From positions 1 through 43,267 of the forward strand of contig VFKN01000024.1 in NCBI GenBank assembly GCA_009885525.1: a DNA stretch of 43,267 nucleotides, in the 5' to 3' direction. The position numbers and the translations under genes are program-made. The notes below the pieces were generated by a model, which saw only the letters and a list, made by a program, of their open reading frames with translations, did no database searches and was not told the origin of the DNA. This DNA comes from Anaerolineaceae bacterium (GTDB lineage Bacteria; Chloroflexota; Anaerolineae; Anaerolineales; Villigracilaceae). This document shows positions 1 through 7,658 of the stretch, one piece after another. The number at the start of each line of letters is the position of its first letter. The stretch's first letter is position 1.

Positions 1-119
1 GTTGAGTTCAATATCGTCAATCATGCTGGTGTTAGTTTACTCGTTTATCTTTGTTCCGGGGGGGATTCAATAATTTCCTGCTCATCCCCGATTTATTGAG
101 ATGATACAATAAAACAAGT

Positions 120-247
120 AAATAGGTAAATAGGTATGCTGGTAAATCGTAAATGATTTGCGGGTATACCTGTTTTTATTTCTACCTGTATATATGTTTC
201 CGTGTCTACTTTTTCCCTGTATACTTCCCCATAAAGGAGAAACCCTC
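120..247 (+). promoter_or_regulatory. upstream region of the GH4 gene
   Basis: This is an AT-rich leader with two direct copies of AATAGGTA near 121-137 and a perfect palindrome GGTATACC at 173-180. Related CTGTATAC and CTGTATAT words follow at 186-223. TATACT at 220-225 is a plausible -10 box. A good ribosome binding site (AAAGGAGA, 234-241) precedes the ATG at 248. The GGTATACC palindrome could be an operator for a sugar-responsive regulator, but no regulator gene lies nearby in the window. Nothing else was recognised in bases 1-119. Confidence 0.35.
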
Positions 248-1627
248 ATGACCACCATCACCGTCATCGGCGCGGGCAGCGCCTCGTTTGGAGAAAATAC
301 ACTCTCTGCCATACTTCGCTCGAAAAAATTGAAAGGCTCCACCTTGCGATTAGTTGATCGCAATGCGCAAAGCCTCGACATTGTTCAGCGCCTCGCAAAG
401 AGACTCAACAAGGAATGGGATTCGCAATTCAACATCAGCGCACACGCGAATCATAAAGATGCGCTCGACGGCGCGAACTTTGTCGTCTCTGCCATTGAAG
501 TCGGTCCGCGCGAAGCGTTGTGGAAATCCGATTACGAGATCACGCTCAAATACGGCGTGCAGCAGCCCTATGCCGAGAACGGCGGCCCCGGCGGATTTAT
601 CCACGCCGCGCGCAACATCAACCCGCTGATGGAAATTATCCGCGACATGGAACAGGCCTGCCCCGACGCGTGGTTCATCAACTTCACCAATCCAATGGTG
701 CGTATCTGTGATGCGATTAATCGTCATAGCAAAATAAAAGCAGTCGGTTTATGTCATCAAATCTATATCGGCTATTGTTTTGTGGGCTTGATACTTGGGA
801 AAGACCTCGGCATCGAAATCCCTGAAGGCATCACCGGTATGCAAGCGGATGTGATGGAACATGGACTGCGCGAACAAGTCGTTCATCAAACTTTGCCGCT
901 GATTGATCTGCGCGCCGCGGGGACGAATCACTTCAGCTGGATTCTATCCATCCACGACAAGAAAACCGGCGCGGATCTTTATCCGCTCTTCAAAGAACGC
1001 TTCGCTTCCTTCGACCCGAAGTTTGAGCCGTTGACCCGCGACGTATACAACGCATTTGGATTGTTCCCCGTCCCCGGTGATACGCATCTCTGCGAATATC
1101 TCCCCTGGGTAAGTGACGCCAAGCCGCGAGATAAATACAATATCCGCTTATATGATTGGGATTTGATGGCAAGCCTGCGCGATTACAGCCTTGATCGTTT
1201 GAATGATATGGCAAATGGAAATATGACAATTGAAGGTCTGCTCAATACGGACTCAGAAGGCGCATTGGAGATGATCGAAAATATTGCGTTTGCGGGCAAT
1301 CATTACCATCTCGCCGCGAATCTTCCGAATGCAGGACAGATCGCCAATCTACCTCTCGGCGCAACGGTTGAGACTCCTGTTCACGTGGATGGCGCCGGAA
1401 TTCATCCCGTGCATGTTGGTTCACTCCCTGAACCGATTGCCGAGTTATGCCGTCGCGAAATAGTCACCGCACAATTGGGTATTGACGCGGCCATTGAAGG
1501 AAGTTACGAAAAAGCATTGCAATGTCTCTTGCTTGACCCGATCATCCGTGATATTAATGCAGCCAAACAGATCCTTGATGATTACTTGAAAACATACAAG
1601 GAACATCTACCCCAGTTTTGGAAATAA
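248..1627 (+). CDS. glycoside hydrolase family 4 protein (alpha-glucosidase/alpha-galactosidase type)
   Basis: The 459-residue product is a cytoplasmic GH4 glycosidase. This family uses NAD+ and a divalent metal to cleave glycosides by a redox-assisted elimination. An N-terminal Rossmann motif, GAGSASFG, lies at residues 8-15, followed by ENGGPGG (110-116) and NFTNPM (145-150). GLCHQ (167-171) and GTNHF (225-229) supply the Cys and His expected to bind Mn2+ (C169 and H228). An upstream in-frame ATG at 158 is rejected, because the ATG at 248 has a strong Shine-Dalgarno sequence and begins exactly at the Rossmann strand. Substrate (alpha-glucoside, alpha-galactoside or glucuronide) cannot be decided from sequence alone. 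The gene stands alone and ends at a strong terminator. Confidence 0.9.
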   Translation: MTTITVIGAGSASFGENTLSAILRSKKLKGSTLRLVDRNAQSLDIVQRLAKRLNKEWDSQFNISAHANHKDALDGANFVVSAIEVGPREALWKSDYEITLKYGVQQPYAENGGPGGFIHAARNINPLMEIIRDMEQACPDAWFINFTNPMVRICDAINRHSKIKAVGLCHQIYIGYCFVGLILGKDLGIEIPEGITGMQADVMEHGLREQVVHQTLPLIDLRAAGTNHFSWILSIHDKKTGADLYPLFKERFASFDPKFEPLTRDVYNAFGLFPVPGDTHLCEYLPWVSDAKPRDKYNIRLYDWDLMASLRDYSLDRLNDMANGNMTIEGLLNTDSEGALEMIENIAFAGNHYHLAANLPNAGQIANLPLGATVETPVHVDGAGIHPVHVGSLPEPIAELCRREIVTAQLGIDAAIEGSYEKALQCLLLDPIIRDINAAKQILDDYLKTYKEHLPQFWK

Positions 1628-1641
1628 AACAACTTCAACAA

Positions 1642-1681
1642 ACAAGACCCCAAAGGTTTCCATCAACCTTTGGGGTCTTGT
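1642..1681 (+). terminator. rho-independent-type hairpin after the GH4 gene
   Basis: A perfect 17-bp stem (1642-1658 with 1665-1681) closes a 6-nt loop. It starts 14 nt after the GH4 stop codon. The U-rich right arm carries the terminator character, since no long T-run follows. Confidence 0.75.
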
Positions 1682-1957
1682 GCATTAACAACCTTAAAAT
1701 CCTTAAAGACCTTAATAACCTTAAAGAAAAAAAAGGGCACAAAAACAAAAAGAGCCTTCAATTTTTTAAGATAAATGTATACTCAAAAACCTTTACATAA
1801 ATCAATAGTTAGATACAATGGATATAGATGATATTGATTTTTTATTATCATTGATTTTAATTAATAAGCATGCAGCAAAAAAATAATTGAATCAACAATG
1901 CAATCACATTTGAACCTGATAAAAAAAACAAGAAGGATAACAACAAAGGAAAATTAT
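1682..1957. other. AT-rich spacer with degenerate CCTTAAA repeats
   Basis: No gene is visible. Positions 1690-1727 hold degenerate direct repeats of a CCTTAAA-like word. The rest is strongly AT-rich and probably contains the promoter of the ATP-grasp gene; TATACT near 1777 is a candidate -10. Reading frames here lack start signals. Confidence 0.4.
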
Positions 1958-2980
1958 ATGTACATTTGCGTATTATCAAGTACTCCAGAATCGAATGATA
2001 TCCCTTACGACCCATCGCCATACATGAAAGGATATCGCTGGAAGCAGCATCTTGTAAAACCAGCCAACGTTGACAAACAGATCTGCGATCTTATTGACGA
2101 AGGCGTGGATACATTTGTTAACTTATGCGACGGCACCCCCGATGATGGGCTTTCAGGCATTGCGCTTGTCCATGCGCTTGAAAAACATAACGCTGCGTTC
2201 ACAGGCGCGGATTCGAAATTCTTTGATCCCACTCGCGACGAAATGAAGAATGCCGCAAAGCGTGTCTCTGTCCCTACGCCAAACTGGACATTTGTCAACC
2301 GCGTGGAAGACGCTGAGAAAGTGGTCAAGCGTTTGAAATTCCCCATGCTGGTAAAGCCGCCGCATGGTTACGCCAGCGTGGGCATCCGTCGTAATTCGCG
2401 CGTTGAGACCATCGAACAATTGCGCGAACAACTCAAACTTGAGATCGAAGAATTTGGGCGCGCGCTGATCGAGGAATTTATTGAAGGACGCGAATTCACC
2501 TGTCTTATCGCGGAAAATCCCGATGACCCGAGAAAACCACTCACCTTCACCCCTGTGGAATTCATCTTCCCTACCGGCGAATCTTTCAAGCATTATGAGA
2601 TGAAATGGGTTGAATACGAGAAAATGTCCGTGGCTGTGGTTGATGATCCCAAGATCCAGAAAATTTTGCGCGAGCAGACCATGCGCGTTTTCAAGGAATT
2701 GGGCGGCAACGGATACGCCCGTTGCGATTACCGCATGGACGCCGACGGCGTCATCTACATGCTGGAGATCAACCCCAACTGTGGAATTTTCTATCCGCCT
2801 CACGAGCCGGGCTCCGCAGATTTCTCATTGCTCAACGATCCCGTTACCGACCACACGAAGTTCATGAATCTAATCATGCACAATGCTCATGATCGCCGTG
2901 AACGCATTATTGCGGAAAAAGCAGTCAAACGCCAGCCCCGTAAACGTGTCATCGAAGTTGAGCAGATGGTATATAGTTAA
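1958..2980 (+). CDS. ATP-grasp domain protein, D-Ala-D-Ala ligase-like
   Basis: The 340-residue product is an ATP-grasp enzyme. Members of this superfamily activate a carboxylate as an acyl phosphate and join it to an amine or thiol. MLVKPPHGYASVGIRR (about 129-144) is the ATP-binding lysine and glycine-rich loop, LIEEFIEGREFTCLI gives the adenine-side strand, and GNGYARCDYRMD followed by YMLEINPNCGIF supplies the metal-binding Asp, Glu and Asn. The N-terminal half resembles the pre-ATP-grasp domain of D-Ala-D-Ala ligases, but the real ligation partner is unknown. The start at 1958 has AAAGGA 7 nt upstream, and an in-frame ATG 60 nt upstream has none. The gene stands alone. Confidence 0.8.
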   Translation: MYICVLSSTPESNDIPYDPSPYMKGYRWKQHLVKPANVDKQICDLIDEGVDTFVNLCDGTPDDGLSGIALVHALEKHNAAFTGADSKFFDPTRDEMKNAAKRVSVPTPNWTFVNRVEDAEKVVKRLKFPMLVKPPHGYASVGIRRNSRVETIEQLREQLKLEIEEFGRALIEEFIEGREFTCLIAENPDDPRKPLTFTPVEFIFPTGESFKHYEMKWVEYEKMSVAVVDDPKIQKILREQTMRVFKELGGNGYARCDYRMDADGVIYMLEINPNCGIFYPPHEPGSADFSLLNDPVTDHTKFMNLIMHNAHDRRERIIAEKAVKRQPRKRVIEVEQMVYS

Positions 2981-2997
2981 AAGCGTTCATAAAGATC

Positions 2998-3029
2998 AAA
3001 TCGCCATGTCACATTTGACATGGCGATTT
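2998..3029 (+). terminator. terminator after the ATP-grasp gene
   Basis: A perfect 14-bp stem (2998-3011 with 3016-3029) encloses a 4-nt loop and runs into a T-rich stretch. It separates the plus-strand ATP-grasp gene from the convergent minus-strand SanA-like gene. Confidence 0.85.
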
Positions 3030-3063
3030 TTATTTTGCAAGCAACGTGAATACCACAGTGCAG

Positions 3064-3717
3064 TTAATCAAATCGAATCGGTTCGGGATTCCCCAGCACA
3101 GGCAATGGCTTGAGAAGATATACATCGAAAACAGATTGAAGGGTGGCGAATAGTTCGCGGGTGTGCCATATCAGGCGCGAGATCTTGCGGAAGTAAAGAT
3201 TATCCGACTCGGTCCCAATGGATTCAATTCCGAAAGAATTGCACAGGAACAACGCGCGCGGAAGATGAAACGCTTGCGTAACCAAAATTGCGGACTGGAC
3301 TTCAAAGATCGTACTGGCGCGATAACATGTATCATACGTGCGGCGACCTGCATAATCCAGAACAATATCTTTATCAGGGACGCCAAGGTCGAGCGCGTAC
3401 TGGCGCATGGCTGCGGGCTCGTTATAGTTGACAAAGCGGTTGTCTCCGCTCATCAACAACTTATCCACTTTGCCTTGCTGATATAAATTTACCGCGGTTT
3501 CAACACGGTCACGCAGCACCGGACCCGCCGATCCATCGCCGTATAACCCCGCACCAAAGACGATTGCAACACGCTGAAAGGGGACACTATCCACTGTGTA
3601 AATGCGCGGCATGGCATATATCAGAACAAACAATTTGGAGAGCAGCAATGCCAGCAGAGCAAGCAGGCCCAGCCTTAATCCAAGCCGCCACAGAAATTTT
3701 ATTGTCTTTTTGAACAT
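3064..3717 (-). CDS. SanA/YdcF-family (DUF218) membrane-anchored protein
   Basis: The 217-residue protein has one N-terminal membrane helix (about residues 12-34) followed by a DUF218 domain. Typical motifs are VFGAGLYGDG, VLRDRVETAVNLY, LLMSGDN, an EPAAMRQYALDLGVP segment, and VTQAFHLPRAL. E. coli SanA, of the same family, affects envelope permeability and vancomycin sensitivity, and the biochemical activity is poorly defined. The start codon lies only 7 nt after the stop of the PhnD-like lipoprotein gene, so the two are very likely co-transcribed and translationally coupled. No strong ribosome binding site is visible. Confidence 0.85.
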   Translation of the reverse strand: MFKKTIKFLWRLGLRLGLLALLALLLSKLFVLIYAMPRIYTVDSVPFQRVAIVFGAGLYGDGSAGPVLRDRVETAVNLYQQGKVDKLLMSGDNRFVNYNEPAAMRQYALDLGVPDKDIVLDYAGRRTYDTCYRASTIFEVQSAILVTQAFHLPRALFLCNSFGIESIGTESDNLYFRKISRLIWHTRELFATLQSVFDVYLLKPLPVLGNPEPIRFD

Positions 3718-3724
3718 AAGTTTT

Positions 3725-4735
3725 TTACTTAACTAACGTTGAAAGATCCAACCCCGAAGCCTTTACATAAAGTTCAAACTCTGAATACAGCGTATCGTCT
3801 GTAACTTGTATTTCATCCATGCCATAGACAGTTTGCAATGAGGTTTTCCCATCGGGCGAGAGGATCATATCTATGAAGGCGCGCTGGATGACGCGGCGCA
3901 TTTCAATTGGCAATGAATTAGAGGCGGCTATATTTTCGTAGGGAATAATATTCGGCATGCGCCAGATGACCGCCACGCGCTCGGTTACATCGGGGTAATT
4001 CGCTTCCAGCGCCGGGATATGACGCGCGTCAATGTATGTCGCGCCGAAGTTGCAAATATCCGCCGCATAAATCGCGCGTACTACACCCGGCTGTCCTTCA
4101 AGGAAAGCGCCACTTGGAATTCGCACTTTGCCTTTATTCAAGAAACCAAGCGGCACAACATATCCCGAGGGAGATTTATCGTCACTCCAGCATGGTTTTT
4201 TATCCTGAAATTGTTTGAGTGCGACATTTGCTTCAGCTGTGTTTTCATTGCGCGCGGGATCAAAAAACGGGACGAACTCACTATCGCGGTTGGCAATGAA
4301 TTGTGCGCCGTAAAGCATTTGACCGTTACGCGTGCTCGCCATAATGGCTGTGACTGAATCATTTTCGCGCGCGAGTGCATACCCAAAAGGTGAAAGCATG
4401 GCAATATGCGCATTGCCTTTGTTCAACGCATCCACGAGGCTGGCTTCATTGGATGGCGCAATGGTCACCACGTGATAGCCGGTTTGTTTTTCAATGAACG
4501 CGGCAAGGCCTTCCCCGGCTGTGATCGTTTCAGGGTCGACGTGTTCAGAGGGTGCAAGCGCGAGAATCAACGGGTTTTTCTCAGTACCCAATTTGGGGGG
4601 CGCAGGAAGTGTCGGCGTGGGCGCAAAAACTGTCGCGGTAGCGGTTGGAGTCACTTTGGGGTTGCCCGCAGCCAGCCGAATCGGGAGGTTGCATCCAAGA
4701 ATTGCAAGGGAGAGTACAAGCAGGAATTTTTTCAT
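3725..4735 (-). CDS. PhnD-like periplasmic substrate-binding lipoprotein
   Basis: The 336-residue product begins with a lipoprotein signal and lipobox (LAILGC, Cys at about residue 15). A Pro/Thr-rich linker follows, then a PhnD-type (phosphate/phosphonate/phosphite) solute-binding domain: NPLILALAPSEHVDP, LVDALNKGNAHIAMLSPFGY and ADICNFGATYIDA. No ABC permease or ATPase gene is adjacent, so it may serve a transporter encoded elsewhere or act as a sensor. An ATG 15 nt upstream (4750) is also possible. The ATG at 4735 is preferred because it directly starts the MKKFLL signal peptide. Neither has a strong ribosome binding site. Confidence 0.8.
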   Translation of the reverse strand: MKKFLLVLSLAILGCNLPIRLAAGNPKVTPTATATVFAPTPTLPAPPKLGTEKNPLILALAPSEHVDPETITAGEGLAAFIEKQTGYHVVTIAPSNEASLVDALNKGNAHIAMLSPFGYALARENDSVTAIMASTRNGQMLYGAQFIANRDSEFVPFFDPARNENTAEANVALKQFQDKKPCWSDDKSPSGYVVPLGFLNKGKVRIPSGAFLEGQPGVVRAIYAADICNFGATYIDARHIPALEANYPDVTERVAVIWRMPNIIPYENIAASNSLPIEMRRVIQRAFIDMILSPDGKTSLQTVYGMDEIQVTDDTLYSEFELYVKASGLDLSTLVK

Positions 4736-4769
4736 TTTATATAGGCTCACATAATAACTCTGATGTTGC

Positions 4770-4835
4770 TATAATAACAGGACTTCTTACTCCAAAGTCG
4801 GGAGACTTTGGAGTCCGTTAAACGAAAGGATAATC
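4770..4835 (+). promoter_or_regulatory. promoter and leader hairpin of the DUF4230 gene
   Basis: A perfect TATAAT lies at 4770-4775. It is followed by an 11-bp perfect hairpin (4789-4799 with 4804-4814, loop GGGA) inside the predicted 5' leader, then the ribosome binding site AAAGGA at 4825-4830. The hairpin has no T-run on either strand, so it does not look like a terminator. It may stabilise or regulate the mRNA. Confidence 0.45.
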
Positions 4836-5504
4836 ATGAAAAACACTTTGAACATCGTTATGTCTATATTGATTTTAGTCGTACTTGCTGCGGGTGTATA
4901 TTTTATCGTAAAGACTGTGCGCGAGAGCGCAGCGGCGGCGACCGCCCCTTTCCAACAGGTTAATCAGGCAAATCAATCTTTGCAGACTCAGCTCGCGCAG
5001 ATGATGAACCCAACGCCCACCATCATTGTTGACCCGGTGACTTACATCAGTAATATCCGCGCGCTGGCGAGACTTGAAACTATTCAATACAGCGTAGAGC
5101 GGGTCGTTACTTGTGACAACGGTCTAACAGATTTTTTTGGCGTACGAAATGAGAGAATGTTATTTGCCGGACACGGGTTTGTTATCGCCGGAATTGACAT
5201 GGAGAAAATCCAACCCGGTGACATGAATTTACAAGGCGGCACTTTATATGTGAAACTTCCTCCGGCGGAACTTTTTGTTGTCACTTTGGATAATGAAAAA
5301 TCCCAGCGGTACCCGCTTACGGATGGTCCTCTTGCCCCGGACACAAATCTTGAAACCATTTGCCGCCAGGCTGCCGAGGCCGCGATCCGCACGGCTGTTT
5401 TGGAAGACGGTATCTTAGCACAAGCGCAGTCAAATGCCGAAAATTATTTTTACCGATTCTTTACCGAGCAGCTGGGGTATGACAAGGTGCAGTTCGTACG
5501 ATAA
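4836..5504 (+). CDS. DUF4230 domain membrane-anchored protein
   Basis: The 222-residue protein has one N-terminal transmembrane helix (about residues 7-26), a Gln/Ala-rich stalk and a DUF4230 domain. The domain is recognised from the RALARLETIQYSVE strand, the GHGFVIAGIDMEKI segment, LYVKLPPAELF and the late conserved YFYRFFTEQLGY. The function of this family is unknown; it is usually a single-pass surface or periplasm-facing protein. The start is supported by AAAGGA at a good distance. The gene is monocistronic, between a divergent lipoprotein operon and a terminator. Confidence 0.8.
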   Translation: MKNTLNIVMSILILVVLAAGVYFIVKTVRESAAAATAPFQQVNQANQSLQTQLAQMMNPTPTIIVDPVTYISNIRALARLETIQYSVERVVTCDNGLTDFFGVRNERMLFAGHGFVIAGIDMEKIQPGDMNLQGGTLYVKLPPAELFVVTLDNEKSQRYPLTDGPLAPDTNLETICRQAAEAAIRTAVLEDGILAQAQSNAENYFYRFFTEQLGYDKVQFVR

Positions 5505-5511
5505 TAACAGC

Positions 5512-5548
5512 AGGCCCTAAAGATTTCAAAATATTTAGGGCCTTTTTT
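5512..5548 (+). terminator. terminator after the DUF4230 gene
   Basis: A 10-bp perfect stem (AGGCCCTAAA, 5512-5521, with 5534-5543) runs into a T6 tract at 5543-5548. It lies between convergent genes and may also stop the minus-strand lipoprotein transcript. Confidence 0.85.
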
Positions 5549-6250
5549 CTATGGCGTACAGTTGGCGGGGAAATTTAACTGCTCAATAACATCATTCGGT
5601 TTTAAAATATGAATCTTAATCCAATAGTCGCCGGCGACAGGGACTTGATAATACCCATTGGCAAGCTGCACGCCTGACTCTTCAAAGATTAGCGTGTTCT
5701 CGGCAGAAATATATCCTGTGCTGGATTCCAAACGCCACATCACAAGAGCGGGACCGTTCGCGGTTATTTTAGATTCAAAAAAAACGGTTTGTGGAAATTG
5801 ATCACATGCGACGATGATGCGATCCGGTTCGGTGCGCAGGCTGATTTTGGTCACCGCAACCAGCGGCGGGTTGATCACCGGTAAAAATTCCGCATCGCCT
5901 TGGACTTCGGTCACGCTCGCAGATACCCAGCAAACCCCGCCCGGATTGCCGGGGTCGCGAATATACCACCACATGGAATTTTGACTTCTGCCAATCACAT
6001 GCGCAGACTGATCCTTCTTCAATTCGTTTACGAATGCATAAACGATCCCGGGACCATATCGGCAGTTGATGATTTCATTCGTGACGCGAAGAGTCAACTC
6101 CACGGGAGTAGCGGTGTATGGAATCAACGTGGGCGTGGATATCGGGCGCAGAGTCCCTGTCGATGGGATGGGTGGCGGCGCGGATATTTTCGCGGCGCAA
6201 GCCATCAACAAAGTGGAGAGCAATCCTGTGAGTAGAATGCGGCGTTTCAT
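5549..6250 (-). CDS. lipoprotein with SH3-like (bacterial SH3) domain
   Basis: The 233-residue protein has a lipoprotein signal (LLMACAAK, lipobox Cys at about residue 18) and a Pro/Thr linker. A bacterial SH3-like module follows: LTLRVTNEIINCRYGPGI, then VIGRSQNSMWWYIR and CWVSASV, a typical layout for cell-wall or surface binding. The C-terminal part, about 120 residues, looks like a beta-rich domain of unknown type. The ATG at 6250 is chosen because AAGGAAG sits about 7 nt upstream. The longer reading frame starts from a TTG 21 nt earlier. The ligand is unknown. Confidence 0.75.
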   Translation of the reverse strand: MKRRILLTGLLSTLLMACAAKISAPPPIPSTGTLRPISTPTLIPYTATPVELTLRVTNEIINCRYGPGIVYAFVNELKKDQSAHVIGRSQNSMWWYIRDPGNPGGVCWVSASVTEVQGDAEFLPVINPPLVAVTKISLRTEPDRIIVACDQFPQTVFFESKITANGPALVMWRLESSTGYISAENTLIFEESGVQLANGYYQVPVAGDYWIKIHILKPNDVIEQLNFPANCTP

Positions 6251-6439
6251 TTTTTTCTTCCTTGAAGTCAAATAGAAAATAGGTTCGTGTCTACGGACCT
6301 ATCTACTTGACATTGAATATTTTGACGGTTGAGGAAGAGAGACCAGATTAGTTTTCAAGTGAAACAAGCAGCAGAACACGGGTTCGGGATAAGAAATAAT
6401 ATAGCCCGCTTTTATTTTATCGCTTAACTTACAAACTCA

Positions 6440-6892
6440 TCATTCAACGTCTTCAGGCGTTACTGCATTTACATCCTGCGCATATACTTCCGAAAGCAGG
6501 GTTTGCAACTGGCTGGCAATCGTTATAATTTTTGCTTCTTCATTCTTGAGGCTGTTCGCGATGATAGGCGGAACAAGCGCCTCCGTCCATGCGGCATATT
6601 GTTTACTTAACAGACGATAGTTTCCAACATGAATATCCAGCAGGGATAGCAAATGCTCCACCTGACTTTCCGCTTTCATCCAGGTTGCTTGATTAACTGA
6701 AATACCTAACGCCATTTCTTTGCTTGTAATACCTGGCTGTGCTGGAGCTGCGGGCACCTCCGGTTTGGGCGGTTCAATTTTTGGCTGAGCCTGTTTGCGT
6801 CGTTCGCGCCGTTCTTCCAGAATTTTCTGACATTCATCAAACAGGAAACTTACGGCTTTCAGCAGGATGGGTATTGCAGTGGTTTCCAACAT
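6440..6892 (-). CDS. unknown 150-residue protein of the kinase operon
   Basis: Not recognised. The protein starts with an amphipathic or hydrophobic helix (residues about 5-20). A charged coiled-coil-like segment rich in Glu/Arg (20-35) and a Pro-rich linker with PPKPEVPAAPAQP follow. The rest is a mostly helical C-terminal domain (about 55-150) with WMKAESQVEHLLSLLD and YRLLSKQYAAWTEAL. AGGAG lies 8 nt before the ATG. It lies 85 nt downstream of the response regulator on the same strand and is probably the last gene of the histidine kinase operon. It could be an output or adaptor protein, but the sequence gives no direct evidence of that. Confidence 0.7.
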   Translation of the reverse strand: MLETTAIPILLKAVSFLFDECQKILEERRERRKQAQPKIEPPKPEVPAAPAQPGITSKEMALGISVNQATWMKAESQVEHLLSLLDIHVGNYRLLSKQYAAWTEALVPPIIANSLKNEEAKIITIASQLQTLLSEVYAQDVNAVTPEDVE

Positions 6893-6977
6893 TGGGTTAA
6901 CTCCTGTGTTTATATAAATAGACTCACGCTAACTTTTTTTAAATTCGCGCAGATTGGCGTAGATTAGCGGATAAAGA

Positions 6978-7646
6978 CTACGCGTCATCATTGATCTCGG
7001 AAACTTCCTTTTCCAAAAGCGCTATCTTCTTTTCGGTCTCGATGATCTGCGCCTGAAAACGTTCAATTTCATTATGCGTAGCTACATCCACATCGATCCC
7101 TTTGAGCGCCTCACGTTCCTTGACCTTTGATAAATCATTGAGCAGAATCGCGCGCACATCCTTCGACTTTTCAAGTGTTTCCATCAAATTTTTGCGCCGG
7201 TTTTGTTTTGTATCAATGGGTTGAATGCGGCGCACAGATTTTTCGATGGCGCGCGAAAATGTATCGAGGTCGAAGCGATCCTTTTGCAGATAATAATCCA
7301 ATCCATACTCGTCGCGCAAATCCAGCACTTGATCCGAGGTCATATCCGATCCGCTGATCACCACACATGCCATATACGGGTGACGCGTCTTGATAAAGTG
7401 GATGGCTTCCTTGCCGCGCATCACCAGGGTTCTATCTTTCCCTGTCTCGAAACGCAAATCAATCACTGCCAGATAATAGGGAGCGCCGACATTATATGCG
7501 CTCTGAATTTTTTCATGCGCCTCTTCCAAAGTGGAGACCGCGTCGGCGGTATGCCCTAACATGCGCGCTGTTTCACTGATGGTTGTGCGCCAGTCGCCTT
7601 CATCATCAAGGATGATAATTTTCAAAGATTTTGATTTTTCCAACAT
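6978..7646 (-). CDS. response regulator with receiver domain and coiled-coil tail
   Basis: The 222-residue protein has a complete receiver domain in residues 8-135. It shows the acidic pair ILDDE (D14/D15), the phosphoacceptor Asp in VIDLRF (D63), the conserved Ser in VVISGS (S98) and the Lys in YYLQKD (K122). No DNA-binding or enzymatic output domain follows. The tail (about 150-222) is strongly helical and charged and likely forms a coiled coil. Output may therefore be by protein-protein contact. The start has AGGAG 6 nt upstream and lies 12 nt after the kinase stop, so the two genes are a cognate pair. Confidence 0.88.
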   Translation of the reverse strand: MLEKSKSLKIIILDDEGDWRTTISETARMLGHTADAVSTLEEAHEKIQSAYNVGAPYYLAVIDLRFETGKDRTLVMRGKEAIHFIKTRHPYMACVVISGSDMTSDQVLDLRDEYGLDYYLQKDRFDLDTFSRAIEKSVRRIQPIDTKQNRRKNLMETLEKSKDVRAILLNDLSKVKEREALKGIDVDVATHNEIERFQAQIIETEKKIALLEKEVSEINDDA

Positions 7647-7658
7647 ACATATCTCCTG

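Noticed and set aside
1..24. Possible 5' end of a minus-strand gene (ATG at 24, reading MIDDIELN off the window edge)
   Set aside because: Only eight codons are visible and no ribosome binding site or clear promoter supports it.
82..381. Minus-strand open frame of 99 codons across the GH4 promoter
   Set aside because: It overlaps the promoter and start of the GH4 gene and has no family signature or start signal.
2153..2803. 216-codon minus-strand frame inside the ATP-grasp gene
   Set aside because: It is antisense to a well-supported enzyme, has no recognisable domain and has composition typical of a shadow frame.
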